A DNA stretch of 6,407 nt from Actinomycetes bacterium (lineage in GTDB: Bacteria > Actinomycetota > Aquicultoria > CAJVYJ01 > JAUVQD01), in contig DAOUYN010000055.1 of the NCBI GenBank assembly GCA_030666075.1, positions 1 to 6,407 of the forward strand. The letters are read 5' to 3'. The first letter of the stretch is position 1. Every line of letters begins with the position of its first letter. The position numbers were made by a program, and so were the translations under genes. Shown one piece after another: positions 1 to 5,857 of the stretch. Below the pieces are notes generated by a model. It had not been told where the DNA came from. It ran no database searches and was given only the letters and a program-made list of their open reading frames with translations.

Positions 1-441
1 GATATCCTGACTTTGCGCGAGAGCATCGTCATCGTCCGCGAGGTCTTGGAAGAAAAGCGTCGCGTACCTATCAACAGCAAAGACAAACGGTGGCTCGAGC
101 TGGCCTAACTGCTCGAAATCGAACAATTTGCGACCGTGGCCGTCTTCGTCGCTTAGAAGCGGGTATGGGATCTCGTTATCTTCGGCGAAAGCCGCCAGCT
201 GCTCTTGAGTATGCGGGGCGACTCCGACCACCTCGGTCTTTTGCCGACGCCATTTTTCGTGATCTTTGGCGAAGGCCTTCAACATCCCGCTACAGAATGG
301 GCAATCGACGTCGTGCGCGAAGAATATGACGATATTCTTGCGGCGCAAGAGCGGTTTGATATGCCACCACTCTTGCCGGTGGGACCGCAAAGAGAGTTCC
401 GGGACGAACCCTTTCGCTTTTATGCCGGGAACTGGTTTCAC
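1..441 (-). CDS. Redoxin (AhpC/TSA, thioredoxin-fold) protein, 3' end cut by window edge
   Basis: Reading leftward from a GTG at 441-439 gives 147 codons open to the window edge, so the C-terminus is missing. The protein begins VKPVPGIKAKGFVPELSLRS. The thioredoxin-fold strand IVIFFAHDVDCPFC (about residues 37-50) ends in a CxxC pair, Cys47 and Cys50. It continues with TEVVGVAPHTQEQLAAFAED (69-88), IPYPLLSDEDG (91-101) and PPFVFAVDR (117-125). This strand order and the 'PLLSDEDG' and 'FAVD' signatures are typical of the redoxin/peroxiredoxin-like superfamily, which catalyses thiol-dependent reduction of peroxides or disulfides. No signal peptide or membrane segment is seen, so it is probably cytoplasmic. 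A stop lies in frame at about 506-504 and no ATG, GTG or TTG occurs between it and 441, which makes this GTG the first usual start, though its ribosome site is weak (GGGTAAG). The gene is divergent from pheS. The exact substrate and subfamily are not determinable. The superfamily call is fairly sure. Confidence 0.8.
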   Translation of the reverse strand, partial: MKPVPGIKAKGFVPELSLRSHRQEWWHIKPLLRRKNIVIFFAHDVDCPFCSGMLKAFAKDHEKWRRQKTEVVGVAPHTQEQLAAFAEDNEIPYPLLSDEDGHGRKLFDFEQLGQLEPPFVFAVDRYATLFFQDLADDDDALAQSQDI

Positions 442-469
442 AACGTTTCTTACCCAATCCGTCCCGGGG

Positions 470-498
470 TGGACAGGGGCAACTATGTCAATTAAGCT
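470..498 (+). promoter_or_regulatory. Possible sigma-A promoter for pheST
   Basis: TGGACA at 470-475 (five of six to TTGACA) is followed by 17 bases and TAAGCT at 493-498, which keeps the important first two and last bases of TATAAT. The start of transcription would fall near 505, giving a leader of about 27 bases before the TTG start of pheS. That leaves no room for a T-box or peptide attenuator. The -10 match is poor, so this is a tentative call in the only intergenic space upstream of pheS. Confidence 0.3.
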
Positions 499-520
499 AA
501 CCTGTCATGGGGTCATACGG

Positions 521-531
521 GGAGTGAGAGA
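521..531 (+). promoter_or_regulatory. Ribosome binding site that fixes the TTG start of pheS
   Basis: GGAG at 521-524 (in context GGGGAG) sits 7 bases before the TTG at 532. The next in-frame ATG at 562 has no such site and would remove the beginning of the N-terminal helix, so the TTG start is preferred. Confidence 0.7.
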
Positions 532-1566
532 TTGAGCTGGGCGCAAGAGCTTGAATCGATAATGACGACGGCCACGGCGGCGATCAAAGCTGCCGGCTCA
601 ACGTCTGAGTTAGAAGAGATCAAGGTCGAGTATCTGGGCCGAAAAGGCGCCTTGACGACACTATTAAAAAATGTCGGGTCACTCACGGCCGAAGAAAGGC
701 CCCAAGCGGGGCAATCGGCAAATGCCGTTAAGAAGGAGATCGAGGCGGGCCTCTCCGAGCGGGCGGCAGCCCTGGAATCGACCGAACTCGACCAACAGCT
801 CTTGGAGAGCTCAGTCGACACTTCCCTTCCCGGCCGGCGCCCATTGGTCGGCGGGAAGCATATCCTCAACCAGATAACCGACGAGATCCTCGAAATATTC
901 CTGGGCCTTGGCTACAAAGTCGCCGAGGGGCCGGAGGTCGAAGTCGACTGGTACAACTTTGAGGCTCTTAACATGCCGCCAGAACATCCGGCACGCTCTC
1001 TGCAAGACACTCTCTACGTCGGCGATGAAAACCGGGCCGTCTTGCGCACGCATACCTCGCCGGTCCAAGTCCGGGTGATGGAAAAGGAGCGCCCCCCCGT
1101 CTATATAGTAGCGCCGGGACGGGTCTTCCGCCGGGATGTCGTCGATCCGACGCACTCGCCGATGTTCCACCAGATCGAAGGCTTCGCGGTCGATAAAGAC
1201 GTCAACTTCGGCCACCTTATCGGCACTCTGGAGACATTCATCCACACGATGTTCGGCAAAGACCGCAAAGTCCGATTGCGCCCGCATTTCTTCCCCTACA
1301 CCGAACCGAGCGCGGAAGTCGACGTCTCCTGTATCGTCTGCGGCGGCAAAGGCTGCCGAGTCTGCAGCCACACGGGCTGGCTCGAGATACTCGGGTGCGG
1401 GATGATCGACCCGAACGTTTTCAAGAATGTCGACTACGATCCCGAGGAGTACTCGGGCTTCGCCTTCGGCATGGGCGTCGAGCGGATCGCGATGCTCAAA
1501 TACGGCATCAACGACATCCGCCTCTTCTTCGAAAATGATATGCGGTTCTTAGGACAATACACGTGA
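532..1566 (+). CDS. pheS: Phenylalanyl-tRNA synthetase alpha subunit
   Basis: This is the catalytic alpha subunit of the (alpha-beta)2 class II synthetase that charges tRNA-Phe with phenylalanine in the cytoplasm. At 344 residues it has the usual bacterial length. The N-terminal coiled-coil arm (about 1-95) contains the family signature VEYLGRKGALTTLLKNVG. The catalytic core shows LRTHTSPVQVRVM (171-183), APGRVFRRDVVDPTHSPMFHQIEG (194-217, class II motif 2 region), YTEPSAEVDV (256-265) and GFAFGMGVERIAMLKYG (309-325, motif 3). Ala311 in GFAFGMG corresponds to the well-known amino-acid pocket alanine (Ala294 in E. coli). Between the TEPS strand and the GWLEILGCGM segment there is a four-cysteine insert (Cys267, 270, 275, 278). 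The start is TTG with a good ribosome site. The stop overlaps the pheT start by four bases, so the subunits are made from one message. Identification is essentially certain. Confidence 0.98.
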   Translation: MSWAQELESIMTTATAAIKAAGSTSELEEIKVEYLGRKGALTTLLKNVGSLTAEERPQAGQSANAVKKEIEAGLSERAAALESTELDQQLLESSVDTSLPGRRPLVGGKHILNQITDEILEIFLGLGYKVAEGPEVEVDWYNFEALNMPPEHPARSLQDTLYVGDENRAVLRTHTSPVQVRVMEKERPPVYIVAPGRVFRRDVVDPTHSPMFHQIEGFAVDKDVNFGHLIGTLETFIHTMFGKDRKVRLRPHFFPYTEPSAEVDVSCIVCGGKGCRVCSHTGWLEILGCGMIDPNVFKNVDYDPEEYSGFAFGMGVERIAMLKYGINDIRLFFENDMRFLGQYT

Positions 1567-3971
1567 AGATCACCCTGAACTGGCTAAAAGAGTTCGTCGA
1601 CTTTGACTTGTCAGCCGAAGAGCTGGCTGATAGATATGATCTATCGGGTACGGCCATCGAAAGTATCGAATATTTAGGAAAAGGCTTCGAGCGGGTGGTG
1701 GTCGGCGAGGTCCTGGAAGTAAATAAACATCCGGATGCGGACCGGCTCCAGGTCTGTGAGGTAGATATCGGCGCTCGGCGCGTCACTATAGTCTGCGGGG
1801 CCCCTAACGTGGCTGTCGGACAAAGAGTGCCGGTGGCCCGGCCCGGTGCCCTCCTGCCTAACGGGATGGAGATCGGCGAAACAAAGATCAGGGGCGTGGC
1901 CTCGGCGGGCATGATCTGTTCGGAAAAGGAGCTCGGCTTGGCCGAAGAGGCGGCCGGCATCATGGTCTTAGCGGCTGACGCCCACCCGGGAGACCAGGTC
2001 GGCGCCCTGCTCGGTGTCGACGATTGGCTCCTGGACCTTGAGATCACCCCGAACCGCCCGGATTGCATGAGTATGATCGGCATGGCGCGGGAAACCGCCG
2101 CTCTGGTCGGCACAAAGATCCGGCGCCCGGAGGTCAAGCTGACTGAGCACAAGGAAAATATCGACTCGGTCGTCGCCGTGACCATCGAAGCCCCGGACTT
2201 ATGCCCGCGCTACAGCGCCCGCTACGTCGACCAGGTGAAAATCGGACCGACACCGCCTTGGATACGCCGCCGCCTCGAAGCTGCCGGCATCCGTTCGCTC
2301 AATAATGTCGTCGATATAACTAATTATGTCTTGCTGGAAACGGGACAACCGCTCCACGCCTTCGACTATGATCTGCTGCGCGACGGCAAAATAATAGTCC
2401 GGAGGGCGGGGGTGGCGGAGAAACTCGAGACAATAGATCACGTCGTCCGGGAACTGACCACCGACCACCTGGTTATCGCCGACGGCGCCCGGGGCGTGGC
2501 CCTGGCCGGCGTCATGGGTGGACTTGAGAGCGAGATCAACGATAAGACGACGAAAGTCTTGATCGAATCAGCCAACTTTCACGCGCCTAATATCCGCAAG
2601 ACCTCTCGCTCACTTGGTCTGATCAGCGAGTCCTCTCTCCGCTTTGAAAGAGGGGTCGATATCAACGGGACAATCTACGCGGTCGAGCGGGCCGCGCAAT
2701 TGATAGCCGAAACAGCCGGCGGGCGGGTCTGGTCGGGGACACTCGATGCCCACCCGGCGCCGCGGGCTCCTGAGAACGTCGAACTGCGTCCGAAACGCGT
2801 CCATGCCGTCCTGGGCATCGAACCGCAGGTGGACAGATTCACAGATATATTGACCGGGCTCGAGCTTGAGGTCGAGACCGGACCGAAGGCCGATAGCCCG
2901 ATGGCGGTGACCGTGCCGACCTTCAGGGTCGACCTCCAACGCGAGATCGACCTGATAGAGGAGATAGCGCGTTTTTATGGACTTAATAACATCGAGCCGA
3001 GGGTTCTGCCAAGTTCGAATCCTGAGCGCGGCCTGAGCCCAGAGCAGAAGTTCGTCCGGTCGCTCCGCGATCTCTTCATCGGCGCCGGTTTCATGGAGGT
3101 CATCAACTATAGCTTTATCAGTCGGCAGGAATTGGACAAGCTGGGATTGCCCGCGGACCATATCTGGTCCCAGGCGCCCCTGATCGCCAACCCGCTCTCC
3201 GAGGACCAGGCGCTCCTGCGCACGACCCTGCTCTCAAGCCTGCTGCAGACCGTGGCTCACAACCACAATCGAGGCCAAAAAGACCTGGCTGTCTTTGAGA
3301 TCGGCAATATCTTCCGGCCGGCCGGCGACGTCCCGGAACAATCTATGCGGGTGGCCGGCATCCTAACCGGCCGGGTCCGCCCAAGCGCCTGGCATGAACC
3401 TCAAGGCTTAGAAGCCGATTTCTATGACCTGAAGGGGCTTTTCGAGCTGATCTGCGACAAGATGTCTCTCGATGATTGCCATATCGAACCCGCGGAGCAC
3501 CCAGCGCTCAGCCCCGGGCAGGCGGCTGAACTCATATCCGGCGCAGACGCGGTGGGCTTTTTCGGCACGGTCCACCCGCAGATCCAAGAGAACTACGGGC
3601 TGCGCCGGCCGGTCTTCGCCTTCGAAGCCGATGTCTCCCGCCTCTTCCAGCAGTCCACGGCCGAGCCGGCCTTCCACGAAATACCGCGATTCCCGGCCGT
3701 CGACCTTGACCTGGCCATGATCGTCGATGACAGCGTCGGCTGGGGAAGTCTTGAACACCTGGTCCGCCAGACCGGGTCGCCGCTCCTAAAACGCGTTCAC
3801 CTCTTCGACGTCTACCGCGGGGAGGGCGTGCCGGAAGGTAAGAAAAGTCTGGCGTTCAATCTGAGCTATCAGGCCGCGGACCGGACATTGACGGACAGTG
3901 AAGTCGACCACATCCAAAAGCGCATAATCAAGCGCGCCGCGCACGAACTCGGCGCCCAGCTCCGCGACTAA
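1563..3971 (+). CDS. pheT: Phenylalanyl-tRNA synthetase beta subunit
   Basis: This is the beta subunit of phenylalanyl-tRNA synthetase, which binds tRNA-Phe and hydrolyses mischarged Tyr-tRNA-Phe. At 802 residues it is full length for the long bacterial form. Domains in order: an N-terminal domain from MKITLNWLKEFV; an EMAP-like tRNA-binding OB fold (about 43-150, GEVLEVNKHPDADRLQVCEV); the B3/B4 editing domain (about 213-390, with NNVVDITNYVLLETGQPLHAFD and VLIESANFH); the B5 domain (about 405-475, ending FRVDLQREIDLIEEIARFYG); a catalytic-like core (about 490-695); and the C-terminal FDX-ACB anticodon-binding domain (about 706-801, FHEIPRFPAVDLDLAMIVDD). His265 and Glu335 look equivalent to the editing-site His261 and Glu334 of the Thermus enzyme, an alignment made from memory. 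The GTG start overlaps the pheS stop as GTGA, with AGGA at 1551-1554 eight bases upstream, which supports translational coupling. No frameshift or missing domain is seen. Confidence 0.98.
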   Translation: MKITLNWLKEFVDFDLSAEELADRYDLSGTAIESIEYLGKGFERVVVGEVLEVNKHPDADRLQVCEVDIGARRVTIVCGAPNVAVGQRVPVARPGALLPNGMEIGETKIRGVASAGMICSEKELGLAEEAAGIMVLAADAHPGDQVGALLGVDDWLLDLEITPNRPDCMSMIGMARETAALVGTKIRRPEVKLTEHKENIDSVVAVTIEAPDLCPRYSARYVDQVKIGPTPPWIRRRLEAAGIRSLNNVVDITNYVLLETGQPLHAFDYDLLRDGKIIVRRAGVAEKLETIDHVVRELTTDHLVIADGARGVALAGVMGGLESEINDKTTKVLIESANFHAPNIRKTSRSLGLISESSLRFERGVDINGTIYAVERAAQLIAETAGGRVWSGTLDAHPAPRAPENVELRPKRVHAVLGIEPQVDRFTDILTGLELEVETGPKADSPMAVTVPTFRVDLQREIDLIEEIARFYGLNNIEPRVLPSSNPERGLSPEQKFVRSLRDLFIGAGFMEVINYSFISRQELDKLGLPADHIWSQAPLIANPLSEDQALLRTTLLSSLLQTVAHNHNRGQKDLAVFEIGNIFRPAGDVPEQSMRVAGILTGRVRPSAWHEPQGLEADFYDLKGLFELICDKMSLDDCHIEPAEHPALSPGQAAELISGADAVGFFGTVHPQIQENYGLRRPVFAFEADVSRLFQQSTAEPAFHEIPRFPAVDLDLAMIVDDSVGWGSLEHLVRQTGSPLLKRVHLFDVYRGEGVPEGKKSLAFNLSYQAADRTLTDSEVDHIQKRIIKRAAHELGAQLRD

Positions 3972-3977
3972 ATTTCA

Positions 3978-3991
3978 GCCGCGGCCGCGGC
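3978..3991. repeat. 14-bp perfect GC palindrome just after pheT
   Basis: Seven bases after the pheT stop, GCCGCGGCCGCGGC is its own reverse complement (it contains GCGGCCGC). It is also an overlapping direct repeat of GCCGCG. It could form a short hairpin, but the bases that follow are AAAAAG rather than a T run, so it is not a standard terminator for pheT. Its function, if any, is unknown. Confidence 0.4.
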
Positions 3992-4033
3992 CAAAAAGCA
4001 CGATCAACCCTAGTGGCTACCCATAAACGGCAT

Positions 4034-4061
4034 TTGACACACCTGCTGCGTTTGTTAACAT
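4034..4061 (+). promoter_or_regulatory. Sigma-A-type promoter for the amidase gene
   Basis: A perfect TTGACA at 4034-4039 is followed by a 16-base spacer and TAACAT at 4056-4061 (four of six to TATAAT, keeping the first two and last two bases). Transcription would begin near 4068, giving a 5' leader of about 57 bases. The lack of a clear terminator after pheT means the gene may also be reached by readthrough from pheST. Confidence 0.6.
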
Positions 4062-4075
4062 GTGCTCCGGTTCTT

Positions 4076-4092
4076 GGAGGCTTTCTTCCTCC
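4076..4092 (+). repeat. Small inverted repeat in the amidase leader
   Basis: GGAGG (4076-4080) and CCTCC (4088-4092) can pair around a 7-base loop in the predicted leader of the amidase mRNA. The left arm resembles a Shine-Dalgarno sequence, but no start codon follows at a usable distance. The stem is only 5 bp and no T run follows, so any regulatory role is speculative. Confidence 0.3.
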
Positions 4093-4124
4093 CGGGCCGA
4101 TTTTAAATTAGGGGGACTATATTA

Positions 4125-4751
4125 GTGAAACGCCTTATTTTCTTTACACTTACACTACTGTTACCGGCTTTAGCGGCCCCGATAACCGCTTCGGCCGCCA
4201 CGCCGGTCGAGGGCAAGACCATCGCGCTCGATGCCGGCCACGGCGGAGCCGATCCCGGCGCCATCAATACCAATCCGGAGAACCCGCTCGCTGAGAAGGA
4301 CCAGAACCGGGCCGTTGTCGATATTCTCAAGGAAAAACTTGAAGGTGACGGGGCTACGGTCATCGACGTCAGACCCGGCGATGAGACTGTCGATCTCTAT
4401 GAACGCCCAAAACGCGCCAACGCGGCGGGGGCTGATATTTCTGTCAGCGTCCATCACAACAGCGCCACCCCATCCGCGAACGGCACGGAGACGTACTTCG
4501 CCGATGCCGGAGGCCAAAAACTGGGTGCGGCCCTGAACAGCCGTCTCCTCATGGGATTAGGCACACCGGACCGCGGTGTCCAGCAAAAAGTCGGTTTTGT
4601 CTTAACGCGCTTACCGACGATGCCGGCGGTCATTACTGAAGGATCATTCGTCACCAATGACGAAGAGGCCAAGAAGTGGACCCAGGGCGACCGGGCCGCA
4701 GTCGAAGCCGACTGCCTCTACCAGGGCATTAACGACTACTTCTCTGCTTAA
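4125..4751 (+). CDS. Secreted N-acetylmuramoyl-L-alanine amidase (Amidase_3 family)
   Basis: This is a zinc-dependent cell-wall hydrolase that cuts the bond between N-acetylmuramic acid and L-alanine of the peptide stem. The 208-residue product starts with a clear Sec signal peptide (MKRLIFFTLTLLLPALA, cleavage probably near residue 25 in TASAATPVEG), so it acts outside the membrane. The mature part is little more than the catalytic domain. Family motifs are LDAGHGGADPGA (His39, zinc), AEKDQN (Glu57, zinc), SVSVHHNS (His110, zinc) and AVITEGSFVTNDEEA (Glu172, catalytic, in place of the more usual EVGFLSN). No SH3, LysM or other wall-binding repeat is present. The GTG start has GGGGGA at 4111-4116, eight bases upstream. 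It has its own promoter and ends in a strong hairpin terminator, so it is probably monocistronic. A role in sporulation or cell separation cannot be told from the sequence. The family call is secure; the physiological role is open. Confidence 0.93.
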   Translation: MKRLIFFTLTLLLPALAAPITASAATPVEGKTIALDAGHGGADPGAINTNPENPLAEKDQNRAVVDILKEKLEGDGATVIDVRPGDETVDLYERPKRANAAGADISVSVHHNSATPSANGTETYFADAGGQKLGAALNSRLLMGLGTPDRGVQQKVGFVLTRLPTMPAVITEGSFVTNDEEAKKWTQGDRAAVEADCLYQGINDYFSA

Positions 4752-4776
4752 ATCACGCTGATTTCAAATTGAAAAC

Positions 4777-4815
4777 AAGAGCGCCCTGTCTGGTTCACAA
4801 GATGGGGCGCTCTTT
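4777..4815. terminator. Bidirectional intrinsic terminator between convergent genes
   Basis: AAGAGCGCCC (4777-4786) pairs perfectly over 10 bp with GGGCGCTCTT (4805-4814) around an 18-base loop. On the plus strand the stem runs into TTT (4813-4815). On the minus strand it is followed by TTGTTTTC, a better T tract. It lies between the amidase stop (4751) and the stop of the leftward DsbA-like gene (4837), so it can serve both. The T tail is short on the plus side. Confidence 0.8.
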
Positions 4816-4836
4816 GCGTCTCGTTGGAATGCGTTT

Positions 4837-5709
4837 CTATGGAGTAGCGGGCCGCCAGAACTCGCCGCCGGCTTTGGGCTCTTTCGTCACTTCACCGGCT
4901 ATAGCCAACTCTTCCAGCGCCGATAGAGCCGCCTGATGATCAAGGTCATAGACGACTGACACTTCGCGGGTGGCGACGTGGCCGTGGAGCGCCACGAAAT
5001 CGGCCATCGCCAACAGCGGCATCTTATACAACTCGGACGTGGCCAAACGCTTGAAGGCACTCTCGTAGTCAGCGTAAGGGCGATACCCCGGCAGGGTGAT
5101 CTCTGCCCCGTCCTGGTTGACACCGATCATCGTCGGAAAACCGCTGATACCGCGGCGCCGGGTCTCAGCAAGGTCGGCGAAGAACGCCTCTCGCGCCCCG
5201 GCCCGATAGTCGGCTTTGAAGCGGACCATATCAAAATCCAACGACTCGGCCAGCTCAAACAGGACACTTTCCTTTGAAATGTTCCGCCTTTCCGTCATGA
5301 CCGCTTCGCGCAGACGGCGCAGATACACCTCGGCCCAAGCCTCATCCTGTGCTTCGGCCGCCTTATAGGCGATACAGCCGGGATAGGTCGAACTCGGCGG
5401 ATCCTCCAGCCAAACGCCCTCATCTATCGGCATACCGCTTCGCTCGGCGACCTCGACCCAATGCGGTGCGACCTGTTCGGCCCGTTCGATCTGATTGCGG
5501 GAGTCGAAAAAATTCTCCCAAGCTTCCAGGAGTCCACCCATTTTATAGACGATCCTGACCTGGCCGGGATAGTCGGCTTTTATCTTCTTGATGATGGGTT
5601 CGCTGGCCCAACACCATGAGCAGTCGGGGTCGGTGAAGTAGAGGAGTTCCAAGCTTGGGCGTTCCTCCCGCGCGCTTGACGCACGTTTCGGTTCGAGATC
5701 GAGCCTCAC
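4837..5709 (-). CDS. DsbA-family (Thioredoxin_5/FrnE/SpxH-like) protein with C-terminal helical domain
   Basis: This is a 290-residue thioredoxin-fold protein when started at GTG 5709-5707. It opens with LELLYFTDPDCSWCWASEPIIKKI, where Cys30-Ser-Trp-Cys33 is the redox CxxC motif placed right after the first strand. An all-helical insert follows (about 60-180, with STYPGCIAYKAAEAQ and RRNISKESVLFELAESL). GISGFPTMIG then supplies the conserved cis-proline (Pro192). The pattern resembles FrnE oxidoreductases and the ClpXP adaptor SpxH/YjbH. A C-terminal segment (about 236-287, ADFVALHGHVATREVSVVYD to EFWRP) looks like a small winged-helix module. No signal peptide is seen, so it is probably cytoplasmic. 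The frame is open to GTG 5787 (316 residues; ATG at 5775 is also possible), but those starts lack ribosome sites and the added residues match nothing I recognise. Substrate or partner is unknown. Confidence 0.85.
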   Translation of the reverse strand: MRLDLEPKRASSAREERPSLELLYFTDPDCSWCWASEPIIKKIKADYPGQVRIVYKMGGLLEAWENFFDSRNQIERAEQVAPHWVEVAERSGMPIDEGVWLEDPPSSTYPGCIAYKAAEAQDEAWAEVYLRRLREAVMTERRNISKESVLFELAESLDFDMVRFKADYRAGAREAFFADLAETRRRGISGFPTMIGVNQDGAEITLPGYRPYADYESAFKRLATSELYKMPLLAMADFVALHGHVATREVSVVYDLDHQAALSALEELAIAGEVTKEPKAGGEFWRPATP

Positions 5710-5724
5710 CGTCCACCACCTCTT
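5710..5724 (-). promoter_or_regulatory. Ribosome binding site supporting the GTG start at 5709
   Basis: Read on the minus strand, AAGAGG (5724-5719) lies 9 bases before the GTG at 5709, with further GGTGG closer in. No comparable purine-rich site precedes the upstream candidates at 5787 and 5775. This is why the shorter protein is preferred. Confidence 0.6.
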
Positions 5725-5740
5725 TACCGCCGTAACGGCT

Positions 5741-5769
5741 ATTCTCTCTCTTAGCCCAGCCTCTGGCAA
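5741..5769 (-). promoter_or_regulatory. Weak candidate promoter for the DsbA-like gene
   Basis: On the minus strand TTGCCA (5769-5764, five of six to TTGACA) is followed by a 17-base spacer and GAGAAT (5746-5741, four of six to TATAAT). It would start RNA near 5735, about 26 bases before the preferred GTG, which agrees with the shorter gene model. The -10 lacks its first T and the call is tentative. Confidence 0.25.
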
Positions 5770-5789
5770 ACCCATAACGCGCGTCACGC

Positions 5790-5817
5790 TTGACTAGATT
5801 TCCGGAACATGTATAAT
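5790..5817 (+). promoter_or_regulatory. Strong sigma-A promoter for argC
   Basis: TTGACT (5790-5795, five of six) is followed by a 16-base spacer and a perfect TATAAT (5812-5817). Transcription would begin near 5824, about 34 bases before the argC start. It is the best promoter in the window. Its -10 box directly abuts the ARG box. Confidence 0.8.
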
Positions 5818-5818
5818 T

Positions 5819-5836
5819 TATGAATATTTATGCAAT
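5819..5836 (+). promoter_or_regulatory. ARG box, operator for an ArgR/AhrC-type arginine repressor
   Basis: The 18 bases TATGAATATTTATGCAAT match the classical ARG box consensus WNTGAATWWWWATTCANW at every position except one (G for T at 5832). The site begins one base after the -10 hexamer and spans the expected transcription start, so a bound repressor would block initiation. A weaker half-site (TATGTAAT) starts at 5840, at the 3-base spacing typical of paired ARG boxes. ArgR in known systems is a hexamer that binds with L-arginine as corepressor. The repressor gene is not in this window. Confidence 0.75.
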
Positions 5837-5857
5837 TTTTATGTAATCGGAGTAATG

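Noticed and set aside
486..491. TTGACA on the minus strand as the -35 box of the redoxin gene
   Set aside because: The region 16-18 bases downstream is GC-rich (around 463-470) with no acceptable -10 box.
205..495. Plus-strand open frame of 96 codons at the left end
   Set aside because: The minus strand over the same bases encodes a clear redoxin with a CPFC motif, so this frame is its shadow.
442..531. T-box or attenuator upstream of pheS
   Set aside because: Only 90 bases separate the divergent starts, no T-box core sequence or terminator hairpin is seen, and no leader peptide with phenylalanine codons is present.
811..1371. Open frame antisense to pheS (186 codons)
   Set aside because: It mirrors pheS codons on the opposite strand, has no ribosome site or family motif, and is a shadow.
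1508..2185. Long open frame antisense to the start of pheT (225 codons)
   Set aside because: It lies opposite a certain gene, has a low-complexity serine/arginine-rich product with no recognisable domain, and is explained by GC-rich codon bias.
3978..3996. Intrinsic terminator of pheT
   Set aside because: The GC palindrome is followed by AAAAAG instead of a T run, and a hairpin of this short palindrome would need an almost closed loop.
3972..4124. c-di-AMP (ydaO) riboswitch upstream of the cell-wall amidase
   Set aside because: Such switches do precede wall hydrolase genes, but the predicted leader is only about 57 bases and the conserved ydaO core segments are absent.
5710..5787. N-terminal extension of the DsbA-like protein as a signal peptide
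   Set aside because: The extra residues are charged (RER, KRWW) with no hydrophobic core, and neither upstream start has a ribosome site.
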